Origin: Tetradesmus obliquus
Lineage: Eukaryota > Chlorophyta > Chlorophyceae > Sphaeropleales > Scenedesmaceae
NCBI GenBank assembly: GCA_030272155.1
Contig: CP126195.1
Location: forward strand, 4,757,001-4,821,000
Direction of reading: 5' to 3'
Length of the DNA stretch: 64,000 nucleotides
Shown here: piece after piece, positions 33,176 to 44,161 of the stretch
Position numbering within the stretch: the first letter of the stretch is position 1
How the letters are laid out: each line of letters begins with the position of its first letter
Position numbers and translations under genes: made by a program
The notes under the pieces: model-generated
What the model saw: only the letters and a program-made list of their open reading frames with translations
Databases searched by the model: none
What the model was told of the DNA's origin: nothing

Positions 33176-33390
33176 GGGCCTCCCTGTCCAAGCCCCCTAG
33201 CTTCTTCGGCGCACCTAAGCCATCCATTACTCTGTGTTATAGCGTTTCGAGCAGCGTAGGCGGGAGCTGGCGCTCCTGCCCGGCTGGCCACGACCTGCCG
33301 GCCCGGGGCCTGCTGGACGCCCCTGCCGTGCCTGCTCGCCAACTATGGGCGCCTTAACCACCCTTTAGCTTCACATTACGTTATTTGCAG

Positions 33391-35624
33391 ATGCCTCGCA
33401 GCAATGGCCCCTCGCGGAAGCAGCAGCAGCAGCAGCAGCGCAAGCCGCAGCAGCATCAGCAGCATCAGCAGCAGCAGCAGCCACGTACCAAGCTCAACAA
33501 GCCTCTGATCCTGCTCAAGGTGCCGACAGAGGATATAGCAGGACTGGACTGCTCCACGGCAGCTTTCACGGTGCGGTATCCTGCTCTTCTGCCTGAGCAG
33601 CGCGAGCTCGTCAGCAGCAACCTGCTACCAGCAGTAGGCGCGGTGTGCAGCGCTGCGTGCGGTGCAGCACAGCTTTCAGCAGATGAGGTGCAGCTGCACA
33701 TCAACCCCCCTCGCTTCAGGGACACAGCAGACAAGCAGGATACGTTCGTGGAGGTGCAGGCGGTTGGCCCAGTGGCCATGGCCAGTGCCCTCGCTGACAT
33801 GCTCTCTGCTGAGGGCACTCTGCCCCTCCCGGAGCCATACTCTGCACCAGGCTTTCAAGGCGCCGCCATGCTGACAGTGGGACTGAACACGGGCGCCAGG
33901 CCCACGCTCAGTTACAGAGCCACGCGTGTCACAGGTGTCAATGTCTCGCTCAGCAACGCTGTGCTCCGCCGCTGCCTGGAAGGCGCCGGCTTCCACACAG
34001 CAGGCTGCTTCCCGGTGCCCAACGACGGTTGCGCAGCCAACATGGCTGACCGCCGCCTGGTTGTCGCGGTGCTGCCCCCGAGCACGGCCGGCTCGGGCTT
34101 GTTCGACCTGCAGGTGGTCGACAGCTCTGGCGCCAGCCCGCTGCCGCGCTTCCAGCGCAGCCAGGCCAGCATGGCTGTGCTGCCGCAACCAGGGCCTAGC
34201 ATGCCGCCCTGGCTGTGCACGAAGCAGCAGCAGCAGCAACAGCAGCAGCAGGGAGCTGGCGCTGCTGCCACAGCCGAGGCAGCCGCAGCAGCTGCTGCCG
34301 CCGGCGGCAGCAGCAGCAGCAGTAGCAACAGCGACGGCGGCAGCAGCGCCACAAGCGGCACGTACGCCAGCGTTGTTTCTGGCGGTGCAGGCGGCGCCAA
34401 GCTGCCCGGCAGCAACAACAACAGCGGCAGCCGCAGCACCAGCAGCAACAGCAGCAGCAATACGGCTGCTGTCAGTCCTGATGACCAGCAGCCGCAGCAG
34501 CATGCGCAGCAGCAACAGCAGCAGCAGCCACCGCCGCCTCCTCCAGCAGGTGGTGTGCCTCCGGCGGCGCCAGGTGCCACCAGTGAAGTGACGCCCCAGA
34601 AGCAGCAGCAGCAGCAGCAGTCCACGCCGCCTCCAGCAGATGGTGTGCCCCCGGCAGCCTCAGCTGCCACCACTGCAGTGACGCCCCAGCAGCAGCACCA
34701 GCAGCAGCAGCAGTCCACGCCGTCTCTGGTTGATGGTGTGCCTCCGGCAGCGTCAGCTGCCGCCAGTGAAGTGCCACCCAGCAGCAGCAGCAACAGCAGC
34801 AGCAGCAGTCCACGCCGGCTCCAGCAGATGGTGCGCCTCCGGCAGCGTCGGCTGCCACCACTGAAGTGACGCCCCAGCAGCAGCCGCAGCAGCAGCAGCA
34901 ACAGCAGCAGTCCACACCGGCTCCAGCAGATGGTGTGCCTGCTGCCTCGCTTCCTGCAGAGCCTGCTGCCGCACCTAAGGCGACGCCCAAGCAGCGACAG
35001 CAGCAGCAGCAGCAGGGGCAGCGCAAGCAGCGGCAGCAGCAGCAACAGGGGCAACCTACACAGCAGCAGCAGAAGCAGCAGCAGGTGCCGCCTCCAGCTG
35101 AGGCCGCGCCTGCTGCCGCGCTTGCGCTGTTGGCTGTCGAGGACCCGGCGGACTGGTATGAGTATGGGGCAGCCCCGCCGCAGCGCCAGCGCAAGCGGGC
35201 GCGGCCACGGCGGCGGCCGCGGCAGCAGCTGCCGGAGCCGCCGCTGAGCCTGTGCCTGCCGCCGCCGCAGCGTGCCAAGCGCCCAGCTGACTTCTCTGCC
35301 TCGGATTTTGTGTATTCGAGCAAGGCCGTGCAAGTCAGCCAAGGGCAGCGCGCTGCAGTGGTGGCGCAGGACATGGAGGTGGCTTCAGCGGCGCCTGCGG
35401 CGCCGCGCCTTGGCCGGCCCCCGGTCCGCAAGCCCTCAGGGCACCAGGAAGCGCGCTGGAAGCTGCTACAGCAGCTGCAGTGGCAGCCTCACGACTTCCA
35501 GCTCTACCCTACCCCGCAGCAGCAGCAGCAGCAGCAGCCGCCGCCGCCGCAGCAGCAGCAGCAGCAGGACAGCACTGATGGCGCCGCGCCTCCCGGCGCG
35601 GCACCCCCCTCCCACACCGCCTAA
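33391..35624 (+). pseudogene. LINE ORF1, copy 1, frameshifted in a CAG tract
   Basis: ORF1 starts at ATG 33,391 (MPRSNGPSRK, then poly-Gln). A conserved N-terminal region follows (KPLILLKVPTEDIAGLDCST onward, roughly residues 35-270), then long Gln/Ala/Ser tracts and several copies of a Pro/Ala-rich repeat containing PADGVPPAAS. A basic segment (RQRKRARPRRRPRQQ) and a Gln-rich tail end at TAA 35,622-35,624. The frame is lost near 34,780 (CCACCCAGCAGC here versus CCACCCCAACAGC in copy 2) and resumes in the +1 frame from about 34,866. ORF1 proteins of L1 elements bind the element's RNA; the basic and Gln-rich parts fit that, but I see no CCHC knuckle or RRM. Confidence 0.7.
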
Positions 35625-38600
35625 ATGCCCGGTACAACCGGGCCCCGAAGGGCTGGCATGCGTAAACACGCCCTGCGCATTGCCAGCCATAACGTGGGAG
35701 GCGTGGGCTGTGCGGGGCTCCTCGCCTGCGCAGCGCAGGCAGCAGCAGCTTGGGTGGACCTCAGGCTGCACATCGTTGCCGTGCAAGAGTGCAGATTGCA
35801 GTATGATGAGGTTGCGCAGGTGATGACGGCTCTGAATGCAGCAGCAGCTCAGCGGGCTGCTGCCACGCAGCAGCCCCATCATGCAGGGTTTGACTACAAG
35901 TGCTGCGTCAACACTGACCCCCTGCACCCCTACTCAGCTGGCAATCTCGTCTTGTGGCAGCGGCAGCTAGTATCCGAGGGCTCCCTGCAAGTGCTGCCTG
36001 AGGCTGATGCCGACAGGGACGCCCGCGGCCGTTTGATGGTGCTCCACTTCAAGTGGGGTGGCCATACTATCAATCTTGCTAACGTCTATTGTCCCAACGC
36101 CTCCGTGGACCGTCAGACCTACATTGCAGAGACGCTGGCGTTGCTCTGGGCAGCCAATCCTGCCGACAGCATCTTCATTGGCGATTGGAACTTTGTGGAT
36201 GATCCTGCTGTTGACAGACGCTGCCTGGCCGGCCAGCCCACCACGTCTGACGCCCCGTCCAGGCGGGCTTGGCAAGCAGCGGCACCTGGTGCTGCTGATG
36301 CGTACCGGTGCTTGCACCCTACGCGCCGCAGCTACACGTTCATCCATCGCAACCCGCAGATTGGACATGTAGCGCGGCTGGATCGAGCTTATGTTGGCAG
36401 CGCACTGCGCGCCAGCGTGGTGTCCTGCGCCACAGCTCCCTCCGGTGTTTCGGACCACTTCCCCCTGGTGCTTGAGCTGGCTCCCCTGCAGCCCCCCAAA
36501 CCCACTGGCCCTGGCCTTGCCCGTGCCCGTGTGGACTTCTGGAGCAGCCTGCCCCACCGCGCCCAGCTGAAGGCATGGGTGCTTGTCGCGCTGCAGGGGG
36601 AGCCAGCATCCGACCCTGCCCGCCTGGTCTGGTGGCCTAGCTTCAAGCAGAGGCTGCTGGCCAAGTGCCGGGAGATTCGCAAGGCATGGCGCGCTGACAC
36701 GGCGCTGCCGTCCTATGCTGCTGCCCAGCAGCAAGTGCAGGATGCCCTCACCCAGCTTGGCGCAGCAGCCGGCCAGCCGCAGATTGGCACAGCCATGGCA
36801 GCGCTGACTGCTGCTCGAGCGGCGCTCCGCGCCGCGCAGCAGGCAGCTTGGACAGCCAGCGAGCGCCTGCAGCGGCAGCAATGGCTGCACCGCGGCGAAC
36901 AGCCCAACCCTTGCATCACAGAGCAGCTGCGTGCCCTGGAGCGGTCTCCTACCTCACGGAAGGTGGTTGCTCTGCGCAGCGCGGCCGGCGCATATGTGTG
37001 GGAGGGTGCAGGGCCCGCCAAGGTGGCCATCACGCAGTGGGCTGGTGTGAGTGCGCAGCCGACAGTGGACCCGGCCGCCCAGGCTGCCATCCTCGCAGCC
37101 GTCGCCAGCTTGCCTCGGCAGCCAGCAGCAGCAGATGGCAGCACAACAGTCACAGAAGAAGCAGTTCTGAAGGCGCTGTCCGACTCCAAGCCCAACACGT
37201 CGCCTGGGTTGGATGGCTTGCCTGTTGCAGTTTACAAGCATTGCAAGGACCTGTTCGCGCCGGTCTTGGCGCGCGTGTTTACAGCAGCGGGCACCCTGGG
37301 GCAGACGCCAGCTGGCTTCTTGGATGGTGTGGTGATTGGCATCTTCAAAGCTGGCGATGCTACCCTGGCTGCCAACTACCGCCCTATCACACTGCTCAAC
37401 ACAGACTACAGGCTCTTGGCGAGAATCCTGGCGTCCCGCCTGCAGCAAGTGCTGGACCAGGCGATCTCCCCTACCCAAACAGCGTTCATTAAACAGCGCA
37501 GGATTGGGCACAACATCATCACCGTGCAGCTGCTGCTGCATGCGCTGCCAGCAGACAGCACCGTGGTGACGGCGCTGCTGGATTTTGCCAAGGCATACGA
37601 CACCTTGGACAGGCCTTTCCTGCTGTCTGTCATGAGTGCTATGGGTGTGGGGCCAGAGTTCTGCAAGTGGGTGAAGTTGCTGCTCACCAACACGCATGCG
37701 TGCGCGTGCATGAATGGCTTTGTTTCTGGCATGCGCAGGTTTGAGGCTGGCGTGCGGCAGGGGTGTCCCCTGTCTCCTCTGCTCTACCTGTTTGTGGGTG
37801 AGGCATTGTTGAGGTTTTTGCAGAGTAAAGGCATCAACATCACCGTGCAAGGTGTGCAGTTGTCAGCGACTCAGTTTGCCGATGACACGCAGGTCTACCT
37901 GCGCTCCCCGGCACAGGTTGCACAGTTTTTACTACATATGCAGGTTATGGCAGCCGCGTCTGGGCAGCAGCTCAACCTGCATAAATCAAAGTTACTTTTG
38001 CTGGGTGCTGCTGCGCGGCAGCAGCACACAGCGCTCTCGCAGCAGCATGCAGCGGGTGTGCTGCCCTTCTGTCCTGTGCTGCAGGCCAATGTGCTGGGTG
38101 TGTGTGTGGGCTCTGACTCTCCTGTAGACTGGAGTCAGAAGCTGGCTGCAGTGGATGCCGCGCTTGCGCGGCTGTCACACATACCACAATTGTCTGTGTT
38201 TGGCAGAGGCATGGGTAGCGCAGCGTATGGTGTCAGCACCCTGTTGTATGCAGCTGAATTTTCAGATATACCGGCAGATGTTGATCGGCAGCACCTTGTT
38301 GCGTCAGTTGGGAAGTTAGTGGATAGAGGGTTGGCGCCTGCGTCAACCGAACGGCGTTTTACAGGTGTAGCTGCTCGCCTGCTGGCGGGCAGGCCAGCTG
38401 AAGGGGGTTTTGGTGCTTTGCCATGGCTTGAACACATACGTGCACGGCATGCTTGGTGGGGCGCGCAGTTTGCTACTGCGCCGCCTGACACCGAGCTGCC
38501 CTGGATCCGCATTGGGCGGGCGCTGTTGCACTCCAAGCATAAGTGGTGGGGCCCCCTGTCCCTGTTTGACAGCAGCTCAGACACGCAAACGCCTATGGAC

Positions 38601-40181
38601 CTGCCACAGGCGTTTCCCCAGCAGTCCCTCCCTCCCCCACCACTGCGCCGCATGATTGCTGGTCTTCAAGCACTGGGCCCAGTCCGTGATGTGAAGGCGC
38701 TGGCACCAGCCGCGCCCTCCCCTGTGCTGCCCCTGCCGCATCCGCAGCAGCTGTCAGACATGCAGCAGCTGCGACAGCAGTTGCAGGCTGTGCAGGACGC
38801 GCCAGTGCTGGAGCCTGGGGCTTGGTGCAGCTTGGCGCCAGTGTTTGCCAACCCCTTCCTGCAAGCTGGGCTTGGGTTTGTGCCGGGCGGGCTGCAGTGC
38901 CTGCCGGTGCCCGCTAAGCGCAGGGAGCATGAGTGTCGTGGCGGCAAATGCAGGCCGCGTCTTCGCACTGTGGCTGATCTTATTCGGGCGTGGTATCTCA
39001 TTCAGCGTGTTGTTCAGCAGCAGTTGCCGCACCCGTTGCTGCCTTCCGGCTCCAACTACAGCAATGCTGACAACGAGGCTGAGGATTTGCAAGGCCTGGT
39101 TGATAAACTGCCCGTTGCATGGACTATGGCTGTTTTGCCTGTTGTGCAGCATCCTGCCGCAGACCGGCCTTGGCCGCCTGCGGCTGTGCCGGACCCACCA
39201 TGTATACCTTCTGCAGCAGAACAGCAAGTTGAGGCCATGTTGGTGGCTCGGCTGGGTTGGCAAAATGTCCGAGGCAAGGCTGTTCCTGTTGCACAATTGT
39301 CTGTTAGTGAAGCCACCTCACTGCAGCTTGGTCCGCTGCGTGCTGAGCGCCGTGAGAAGCGCACTGGGTTTGTCCAGGCTGCGCTGGGCTCAGGTGCTGC
39401 ACCAGCAGCAGTGATCGATGGCTTGAAGTGGGTGGCAGCTAACCAGAGCATGCTTTGGAAGATGCGCTGGGATAATAATTTCAAAGAGTTGTACTGGCGG
39501 CTTATTATGGATGGCCTGCCGACATCGCGGCGTATGCACAAGTCGGGTGACACTTGCATGTGTGGCGCTGCCTGTCCTGGTTGGGTTCATCATTTTTGGG
39601 AGTGCCCTGTTGCGGTAGCAGTGATTGACAGTGTGCTGTCTGAAGTGCCTGCTGCATGGTGCACGCGGGCTGCAGGCCGCCCGCCGCTTGCTATGCGGCA
39701 TGTCTGGTTGATGCAGCCGCCGGCTGGCCCTACCAAGCTCCACAGGGGCATTTGGAAGGTTGTCTGTCTAGCTGCTCTGAATGCCATGGATGTTGGCAGA
39801 CGACATGCTAATAAGTTGAGCATCCCGCCGCCCGCCCTGGCCGTGCAGCAGCCACCGCCGCTGCCGGCGGGCCAGGCGCTTATCACTGATACACTACAAT
39901 CTGCAGCTCTCACTGCTGCGCAGCAACAGCATAATCAGCTGGTAGAGCAGCGCCGGCAGCAGCAGCAGCTGCATCAACAACAACAGCGACAACAGCTAGT
40001 AGCGCAGATGTTACAGGAGGCTAAGCAGCAAGCGGTGTTAAGGTTTTGGGAGTTGCTTGCTGATTTTGTGGCAACAGAGGCAGCGCCCGCTACTTGGCGG
40101 GTTGCGGTGCCTGGCAATCACCCGTTTCTGTGCTCTGATCCAGCGCAGCTGCGCATTGTACTGGCGCCCCGCTCTGGTTGA
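35625..40181 (+). CDS. LINE ORF2: endonuclease and reverse transcriptase, copy 1
   Basis: 1,518 residues, uninterrupted. The APE-type endonuclease shows N23 (ASHN), E55 (VQE), D187/N189 (GDWN) and S276-D277-H278. The reverse transcriptase shows NYRPITLLNTDYRLLARIL, motif A LLDFAKAYD (D653), motif B RQGCPLSPLLYLF, motif C FADD (751-754) and LNLHKSKLLLLG. The C-terminal zinc-binding region has C1311-M-C1313, C1317, H1322-H1323 and C1327. The enzyme nicks target DNA and primes reverse transcription of its own RNA. The start ATG directly abuts the ORF1 stop (TAAATG), so translation probably depends on termination and re-initiation. All catalytic residues are present; whether it still moves depends on an intact ORF1 from elsewhere. 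Confidence 0.9.
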   Translation: MPGTTGPRRAGMRKHALRIASHNVGGVGCAGLLACAAQAAAAWVDLRLHIVAVQECRLQYDEVAQVMTALNAAAAQRAAATQQPHHAGFDYKCCVNTDPLHPYSAGNLVLWQRQLVSEGSLQVLPEADADRDARGRLMVLHFKWGGHTINLANVYCPNASVDRQTYIAETLALLWAANPADSIFIGDWNFVDDPAVDRRCLAGQPTTSDAPSRRAWQAAAPGAADAYRCLHPTRRSYTFIHRNPQIGHVARLDRAYVGSALRASVVSCATAPSGVSDHFPLVLELAPLQPPKPTGPGLARARVDFWSSLPHRAQLKAWVLVALQGEPASDPARLVWWPSFKQRLLAKCREIRKAWRADTALPSYAAAQQQVQDALTQLGAAAGQPQIGTAMAALTAARAALRAAQQAAWTASERLQRQQWLHRGEQPNPCITEQLRALERSPTSRKVVALRSAAGAYVWEGAGPAKVAITQWAGVSAQPTVDPAAQAAILAAVASLPRQPAAADGSTTVTEEAVLKALSDSKPNTSPGLDGLPVAVYKHCKDLFAPVLARVFTAAGTLGQTPAGFLDGVVIGIFKAGDATLAANYRPITLLNTDYRLLARILASRLQQVLDQAISPTQTAFIKQRRIGHNIITVQLLLHALPADSTVVTALLDFAKAYDTLDRPFLLSVMSAMGVGPEFCKWVKLLLTNTHACACMNGFVSGMRRFEAGVRQGCPLSPLLYLFVGEALLRFLQSKGINITVQGVQLSATQFADDTQVYLRSPAQVAQFLLHMQVMAAASGQQLNLHKSKLLLLGAAARQQHTALSQQHAAGVLPFCPVLQANVLGVCVGSDSPVDWSQKLAAVDAALARLSHIPQLSVFGRGMGSAAYGVSTLLYAAEFSDIPADVDRQHLVASVGKLVDRGLAPASTERRFTGVAARLLAGRPAEGGFGALPWLEHIRARHAWWGAQFATAPPDTELPWIRIGRALLHSKHKWWGPLSLFDSSSDTQTPMDLPQAFPQQSLPPPPLRRMIAGLQALGPVRDVKALAPAAPSPVLPLPHPQQLSDMQQLRQQLQAVQDAPVLEPGAWCSLAPVFANPFLQAGLGFVPGGLQCLPVPAKRREHECRGGKCRPRLRTVADLIRAWYLIQRVVQQQLPHPLLPSGSNYSNADNEAEDLQGLVDKLPVAWTMAVLPVVQHPAADRPWPPAAVPDPPCIPSAAEQQVEAMLVARLGWQNVRGKAVPVAQLSVSEATSLQLGPLRAERREKRTGFVQAALGSGAAPAAVIDGLKWVAANQSMLWKMRWDNNFKELYWRLIMDGLPTSRRMHKSGDTCMCGAACPGWVHHFWECPVAVAVIDSVLSEVPAAWCTRAAGRPPLAMRHVWLMQPPAGPTKLHRGIWKVVCLAALNAMDVGRRHANKLSIPPPALAVQQPPPLPAGQALITDTLQSAALTAAQQQHNQLVEQRRQQQQLHQQQQRQQLVAQMLQEAKQQAVLRFWELLADFVATEAAPATWRVAVPGNHPFLCSDPAQLRIVLAPRSG

Positions 40182-40816
40182 CCTTCCTGCCTCTGCATGT
40201 TGTGCTCTCAGCAGTTGTCGATTTTCCAGTTTCTGTCAAGGGCATGTTGCATGTGGTGGGTGTCGCAGCGCTGGTTTCTCAGCCCTTTCCTCCGTGCTGC
40301 ATGTTTCTGTCCTTGTCAGCAGTAAGGATTGCAGAAGCAGCAGAGCCCTAGTTTGCCCTAGTTTGCCTTAGTTTGCTTTGATTTGCCTGTCAATCGTGCA
40401 TGCTCCTGCTTGCTGCAGTCTGGTGAGTACAGCAGTGCCTTGATGCAATCATGCCAGACATTTATGGTGAGCAGCACCTTTGTGCACCCCGCTTGCTGTT
40501 TGGACCATGCTTGTCCTTCCCTGTGCGCTTTGTGCCTAGTGCGTGGAGCACATGCTGCTTTTCGTGCTGCATTTCGCACTTGCTGCCCTGCATGTACATG
40601 TTCGTTTATGGGGAGGTAGGGGCTGCGAGACGCCTCTGGAGTTTTCTTTGGTGGCGTCTTGTGGCTTGCTATCGAGTTCATACGATATGTGAGCTGAAAA
40701 TAGGGCGAGTGACTCACTCTCGGGTGATAGCTTGCCTTCTCCTGTAACAAGCCTCTCCTCCGGGGCGCTCAAACCTTCTCCTGTAACAAGCCTTCTCCTG
40801 TAACAAGCCTCTCCCG
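40182..40816 (+). other. 3' UTR of LINE copy 1 with a triplicated tail
   Basis: About 560 bp of 3' UTR is shared, with divergence, by all type A and B copies. It ends GATAGCTTGCCTTCTCCTGT. The last 19 bases, CTTCTCCTGTAACAAGCCT, occur three times (40,736, 40,775 and 40,792), the first two separated by ~20 bp of GC-rich filler. TGTAA is the expected poly(A) signal. Confidence 0.75.
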
Positions 40817-40861
40817 GGGCGCAATGGCGCCCAGCAGCAGCCCTGAGCAAGGCTTAAAAAG

Positions 40862-42022
40862 GCTTAAAAAGGCTTGGCTTGCTTTGCCCTCTGGCCCAGC
40901 CCGGCTGCGCCAGTTGCGGCCCGCGAGTCGGAAGACCGTCTAGTGCAGCTTCTTCTAATGCTGGAAGCTATATTAGATAAGAGGAGTGGCGTCCTGCAGG
41001 CCGATACTGCCTGCCTACGCAGCTACGCCGGGTCACCGAGGAGACCGCACAGTTGACAGCCGTGCTACGCGCAGTAGACGCCCAGGCAGCTGGCTACAAC
41101 CGGAGGAAGACGTGCTCAGCAATAGTTTAGTTTTTGGGCGCTCGTCAGCAGCAGCTGGCGCCTGTGGTTGCGTCATGGTCCCCAGCAGCAGGACTACAGC
41201 AGAATAAGGCAAGGTGCTGGTAATGCTCGAGTGTGCTGCGGCGCCCTTGCAAATGTCGATCACCAGTGTGTGTTCGATTACGGCAACCCCCCCGTGACTG
41301 TTGAGCGTGCTGGACTGCTGGCCCAGTGTCTGGAAGTGCTCAGCTGTTCACTCAGCAGTGCTGCAGCGCGCCTGCAGCAGACTTCTCGACAACAGCTGGG
41401 CCAGTGGATTGCCTGCCATTAAGGTTGTCTGGGTGTTGTATTCTACTTGATTTTTCATCTGCTGTGCGTAGGGAGCAGCAATGTGCTTGCATTCATATTG
41501 CTGCACTCACATCAGCCGGTTGTCAACTGCATTGTTGGTCGGGCAGCTACCTAGGGCGGTGGTGGTGCCCATTCTTGTGGGGACAGTGTAGCCACACAGT
41601 GGAGTTGCTGCATGTAGTCAGCGGTAGGAGTGGTTTTTGTTTTTTGTAGGTCAGCTTAGTTAGTTGCAGCGGTAGGAGTGGTTTTCTTTTTGCTTGCGTG
41701 TAGTGCAGCTTAGTGTTTTGTCATGCAGCAACAGCAGTATGGTGTAGCAGCCAGGTCTCTGTCAGCGTTGCTTGCATGCTGTATCATGCTATGCGCTTAC
41801 ATGCTTGCTTGCCATGCCATGCTGTCCCTTGGAGGCGACCACTCGGTTTTGCTGCAGCATTGTGGTCATTTGCTAGGCGGGCAGTGAGGCTGCAGACTTG
41901 CTGTTCCGTCGAAATGGTGGTGGGGGACGGAGTTGGACTTGAAACCCTACCTGGCTGGTATGATACGCCAGTTCAAGAGGCTGGAATTGCCTGGCCCCCA
42001 TGTGTAACAAACACAAACAAAC
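40862..42022 (+). mobile_element. Retroposon X, plus-strand copy
   Basis: Starts after a doubled AAAAAGGCTT motif and ends GGCCCCCATGTGTAAC followed by an AAAC-rich tail. It is the inverted partner of 28,840-30,027. Downstream sequence is LINE copy 2 with no spacer. Very short copies of only the last ~30 bp of X occur at 49,345-49,375 and 50,577-50,605. It encodes only one short ORF, so it is non-autonomous or a fragment; the matching 3' ends suggest mobilisation by a LINE reverse transcriptase. Confidence 0.75.
40874..41056 (+). pseudogene. Short ORF of element X, plus-strand copy
   Basis: 60 residues, nearly identical to the ORF at 29,836-30,016; only the last residues differ. Its conservation relative to neighbouring non-coding parts of X is suggestive but was not quantified. 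After the stop another frame continues as a helix-like LTAVLRAVDAQAAGY, consistent with a frameshift in both copies. Confidence 0.45.
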
Positions 42023-42029
42023 AAAGCAG

Positions 42030-43429
42030 CATCGGCAGCAGCAGCAGCCACGTACCAAGCTCAACAAGCCTCTGATCCTGCTCAAGGTGCCGACAGAGGA
42101 TATAGCAGGACTGGACTGCTCCACGGCAGTTTTCACGGTGCGGTATCCTGCTCTTCTGCCTGAGCAGCGCGAGCTCGTCAGCAGCAACCTGCTACCAGCA
42201 GTAGGCGCGGTGTGCAGCGCTGCGTGCGGTGCAGCACAACTTTCAGCAGATGAGGTGCAGCTGCACATCAACCCCCCTCGCTTCAGGGACACAGCAGACA
42301 AGCAGGATACGTTCGTGGAGGTGCAGGCGGTTGGCCCAGTGGCCATGGCCAGTGCCCTCGCTGACATGCTCTCTGCTGAGGGCACTCTGCCCCTCCCGGG
42401 GCCATACTCTGCACCAGGCTTTCAAGGCGCCGCCATGCTGACAGTGGGACTAAACACGGGCGCCAGGCCCACGCTCAGTTACAGAGCCACGCGTGTCACA
42501 GGTGTCAATGTCTCGCTCAGCAACGCTGTGCTCCGCCGCTGCCTGGAAGACGCTGGCTTCCGCACAGCAGGCTGCTTCCCGGTGCCCAACGACGGTTGCG
42601 CAGCCAACATGGCTGACCGCCGCCTGGTTGTCGCGGTGCTGCCCCCGAGCACGGCCGGCTCCGGCTTGTTCGACCTGCAGGTGGTCGACAGCTCTGGCGC
42701 CAGCCCACTGCCGCGCTTCCAGCACAGCCAGGCTAGCATGGCTGTGCTGCCGCAGCCAGGGCCTAGCATGCCGCCCTGGCTGTGCACGAAGCAGCAGCAG
42801 CAGCAACAGCAGCAGCAGGGAGCTGGCGCTGCTGCCACAGCCGCAGCAGCTGCTGCCGCCGGCGGCAGCAGCAGCAGCAGTGGCGACAGCGACAGCGGCA
42901 GCAGCACCACAAGCGGCACGTACGCCAGCGTTGTTTCTGGCGGTGCCGGCGGCGCCAAGCTACCCGGCAGCAACAACAACAGCGGCAGCCGCAGCACCAG
43001 CAGCAACAGCAGCAGCAATACGGCTGCTGTCAGTCCTGATGACCAGCAGCCGCAGCAGCATGCGCAGCAGCAACAGCAGCAGCAGCCACCGCCGCCTCCT
43101 CCAGCAGGTGGTGTGCCTCCGGCGGCGCCAGGTGCCACCAGTGAAGTGACGCCCCAGAAGCAGCAGCAGCAGCAGCAGTCCACGCCGCCTCCAGCAGATG
43201 GTGTGCCCCCGGCAGCTTCAGCTGCCACCACTGCAGTGACGGCCCAGCAGCAGCACCAGCAGCAGCAGCAGTCCACGCCGTCTCTGGTTGATGGTGTGCC
43301 TCCGGCAGCGTCAGCTGCCGCCAGTGAAGTGCCACCCCAACAGCAGCAGCAGCAGCAGCAGCAGTCCACGCCGGCTCCAGCAGATGGTGCGCCTCCGGCA
43401 GCGTCGGCTGCCACCACTGAAGTGACGCC

Positions 43430-43470
<41 letters not shown>

Positions 43471-44119
43471 CCGCACCGACTCCAGCAGATGGTGTGCCTG
43501 CTGCCTCGCTTCCTGCAGAGCCTGCTGCCGCACCTAAGGCGACGCCCAAGCAGCGACAGCAGCAGCAGCAGCAGGGGAAGCCCAAGCAGCGGCAGCAGCA
43601 GCAACAGGGGCAGCCTACACAGCAGCAGCAGCAGCAGCAGCAGCAGGTGCCGCCTCCAGCTGAGGCCGCGCCTGCTGCCGCGCTTGCGCTGTTGGCTGTC
43701 GAGGACCCGGCGGACTGGTATGAGTATGGGGCAGCCCCACCGCAGCGCTAGCGCAAGCGGGCGCGGCCACGGCGGCGGCCGCCGCAGCAGCTGCCGGAGC
43801 CGCCGTGAAGCCTGTGCCTGCCGCCGCCGCAGCGTGCCAAGCGCCCAGCTGACTTCTCTGCCTCGGATTTTGCGTATTCGAGCAAGGCCGTGCAAGTCAG
43901 CCAAGGGCAGCGCGCTGCAGTGGTGGCGCAGGACATGGAGGTGGCTTCAGCGGCGCCTGCGGCGCCGCGCCTTGGCCGGCCCCCGGTCCGCAAGCCCTCA
44001 GGGCACCAGGAAGCGCGCTGGAAGCTGCTACAGCAGCTGCAGTGGCAGCCTCACGACTTCCAGCTCTACCCTACCCCACAGCAGCAGCAGCAGCAGCAGC
44101 CGCCGCCGCCGCCGCCGCC

Positions 44120-44161
<42 letters not shown>

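Larger units (their letters stand above)
33176..40816 (+). mobile_element. Near full-length L1-type LINE, copy 1
   Basis: A two-ORF non-LTR retrotransposon: 5' UTR (roughly 33,176-33,390), ORF1 (33,391-35,624, frameshifted), ORF2 (35,625-40,181, open), and a ~560-bp 3' UTR ending with TGTAAC and repeated tail sequence. APE-type endonuclease N-terminal to the reverse transcriptase, plus a C-terminal zinc-binding domain, places it in the L1 group. The exact 5' end is not determined because copy 2 is truncated there. The upstream border is a TGTAAC-type tail of another retroposon. Confidence 0.85.

Noticed and set aside
33912..35342. Long Leu/Cys-rich frames antisense to LINE ORF1 (also 42,479-43,585)
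   Set aside because: Reverse complement of CAG/GCA repeats gives poly-Leu, poly-Cys and poly-Ala frames; the sense strand carries the recognisable LINE protein.
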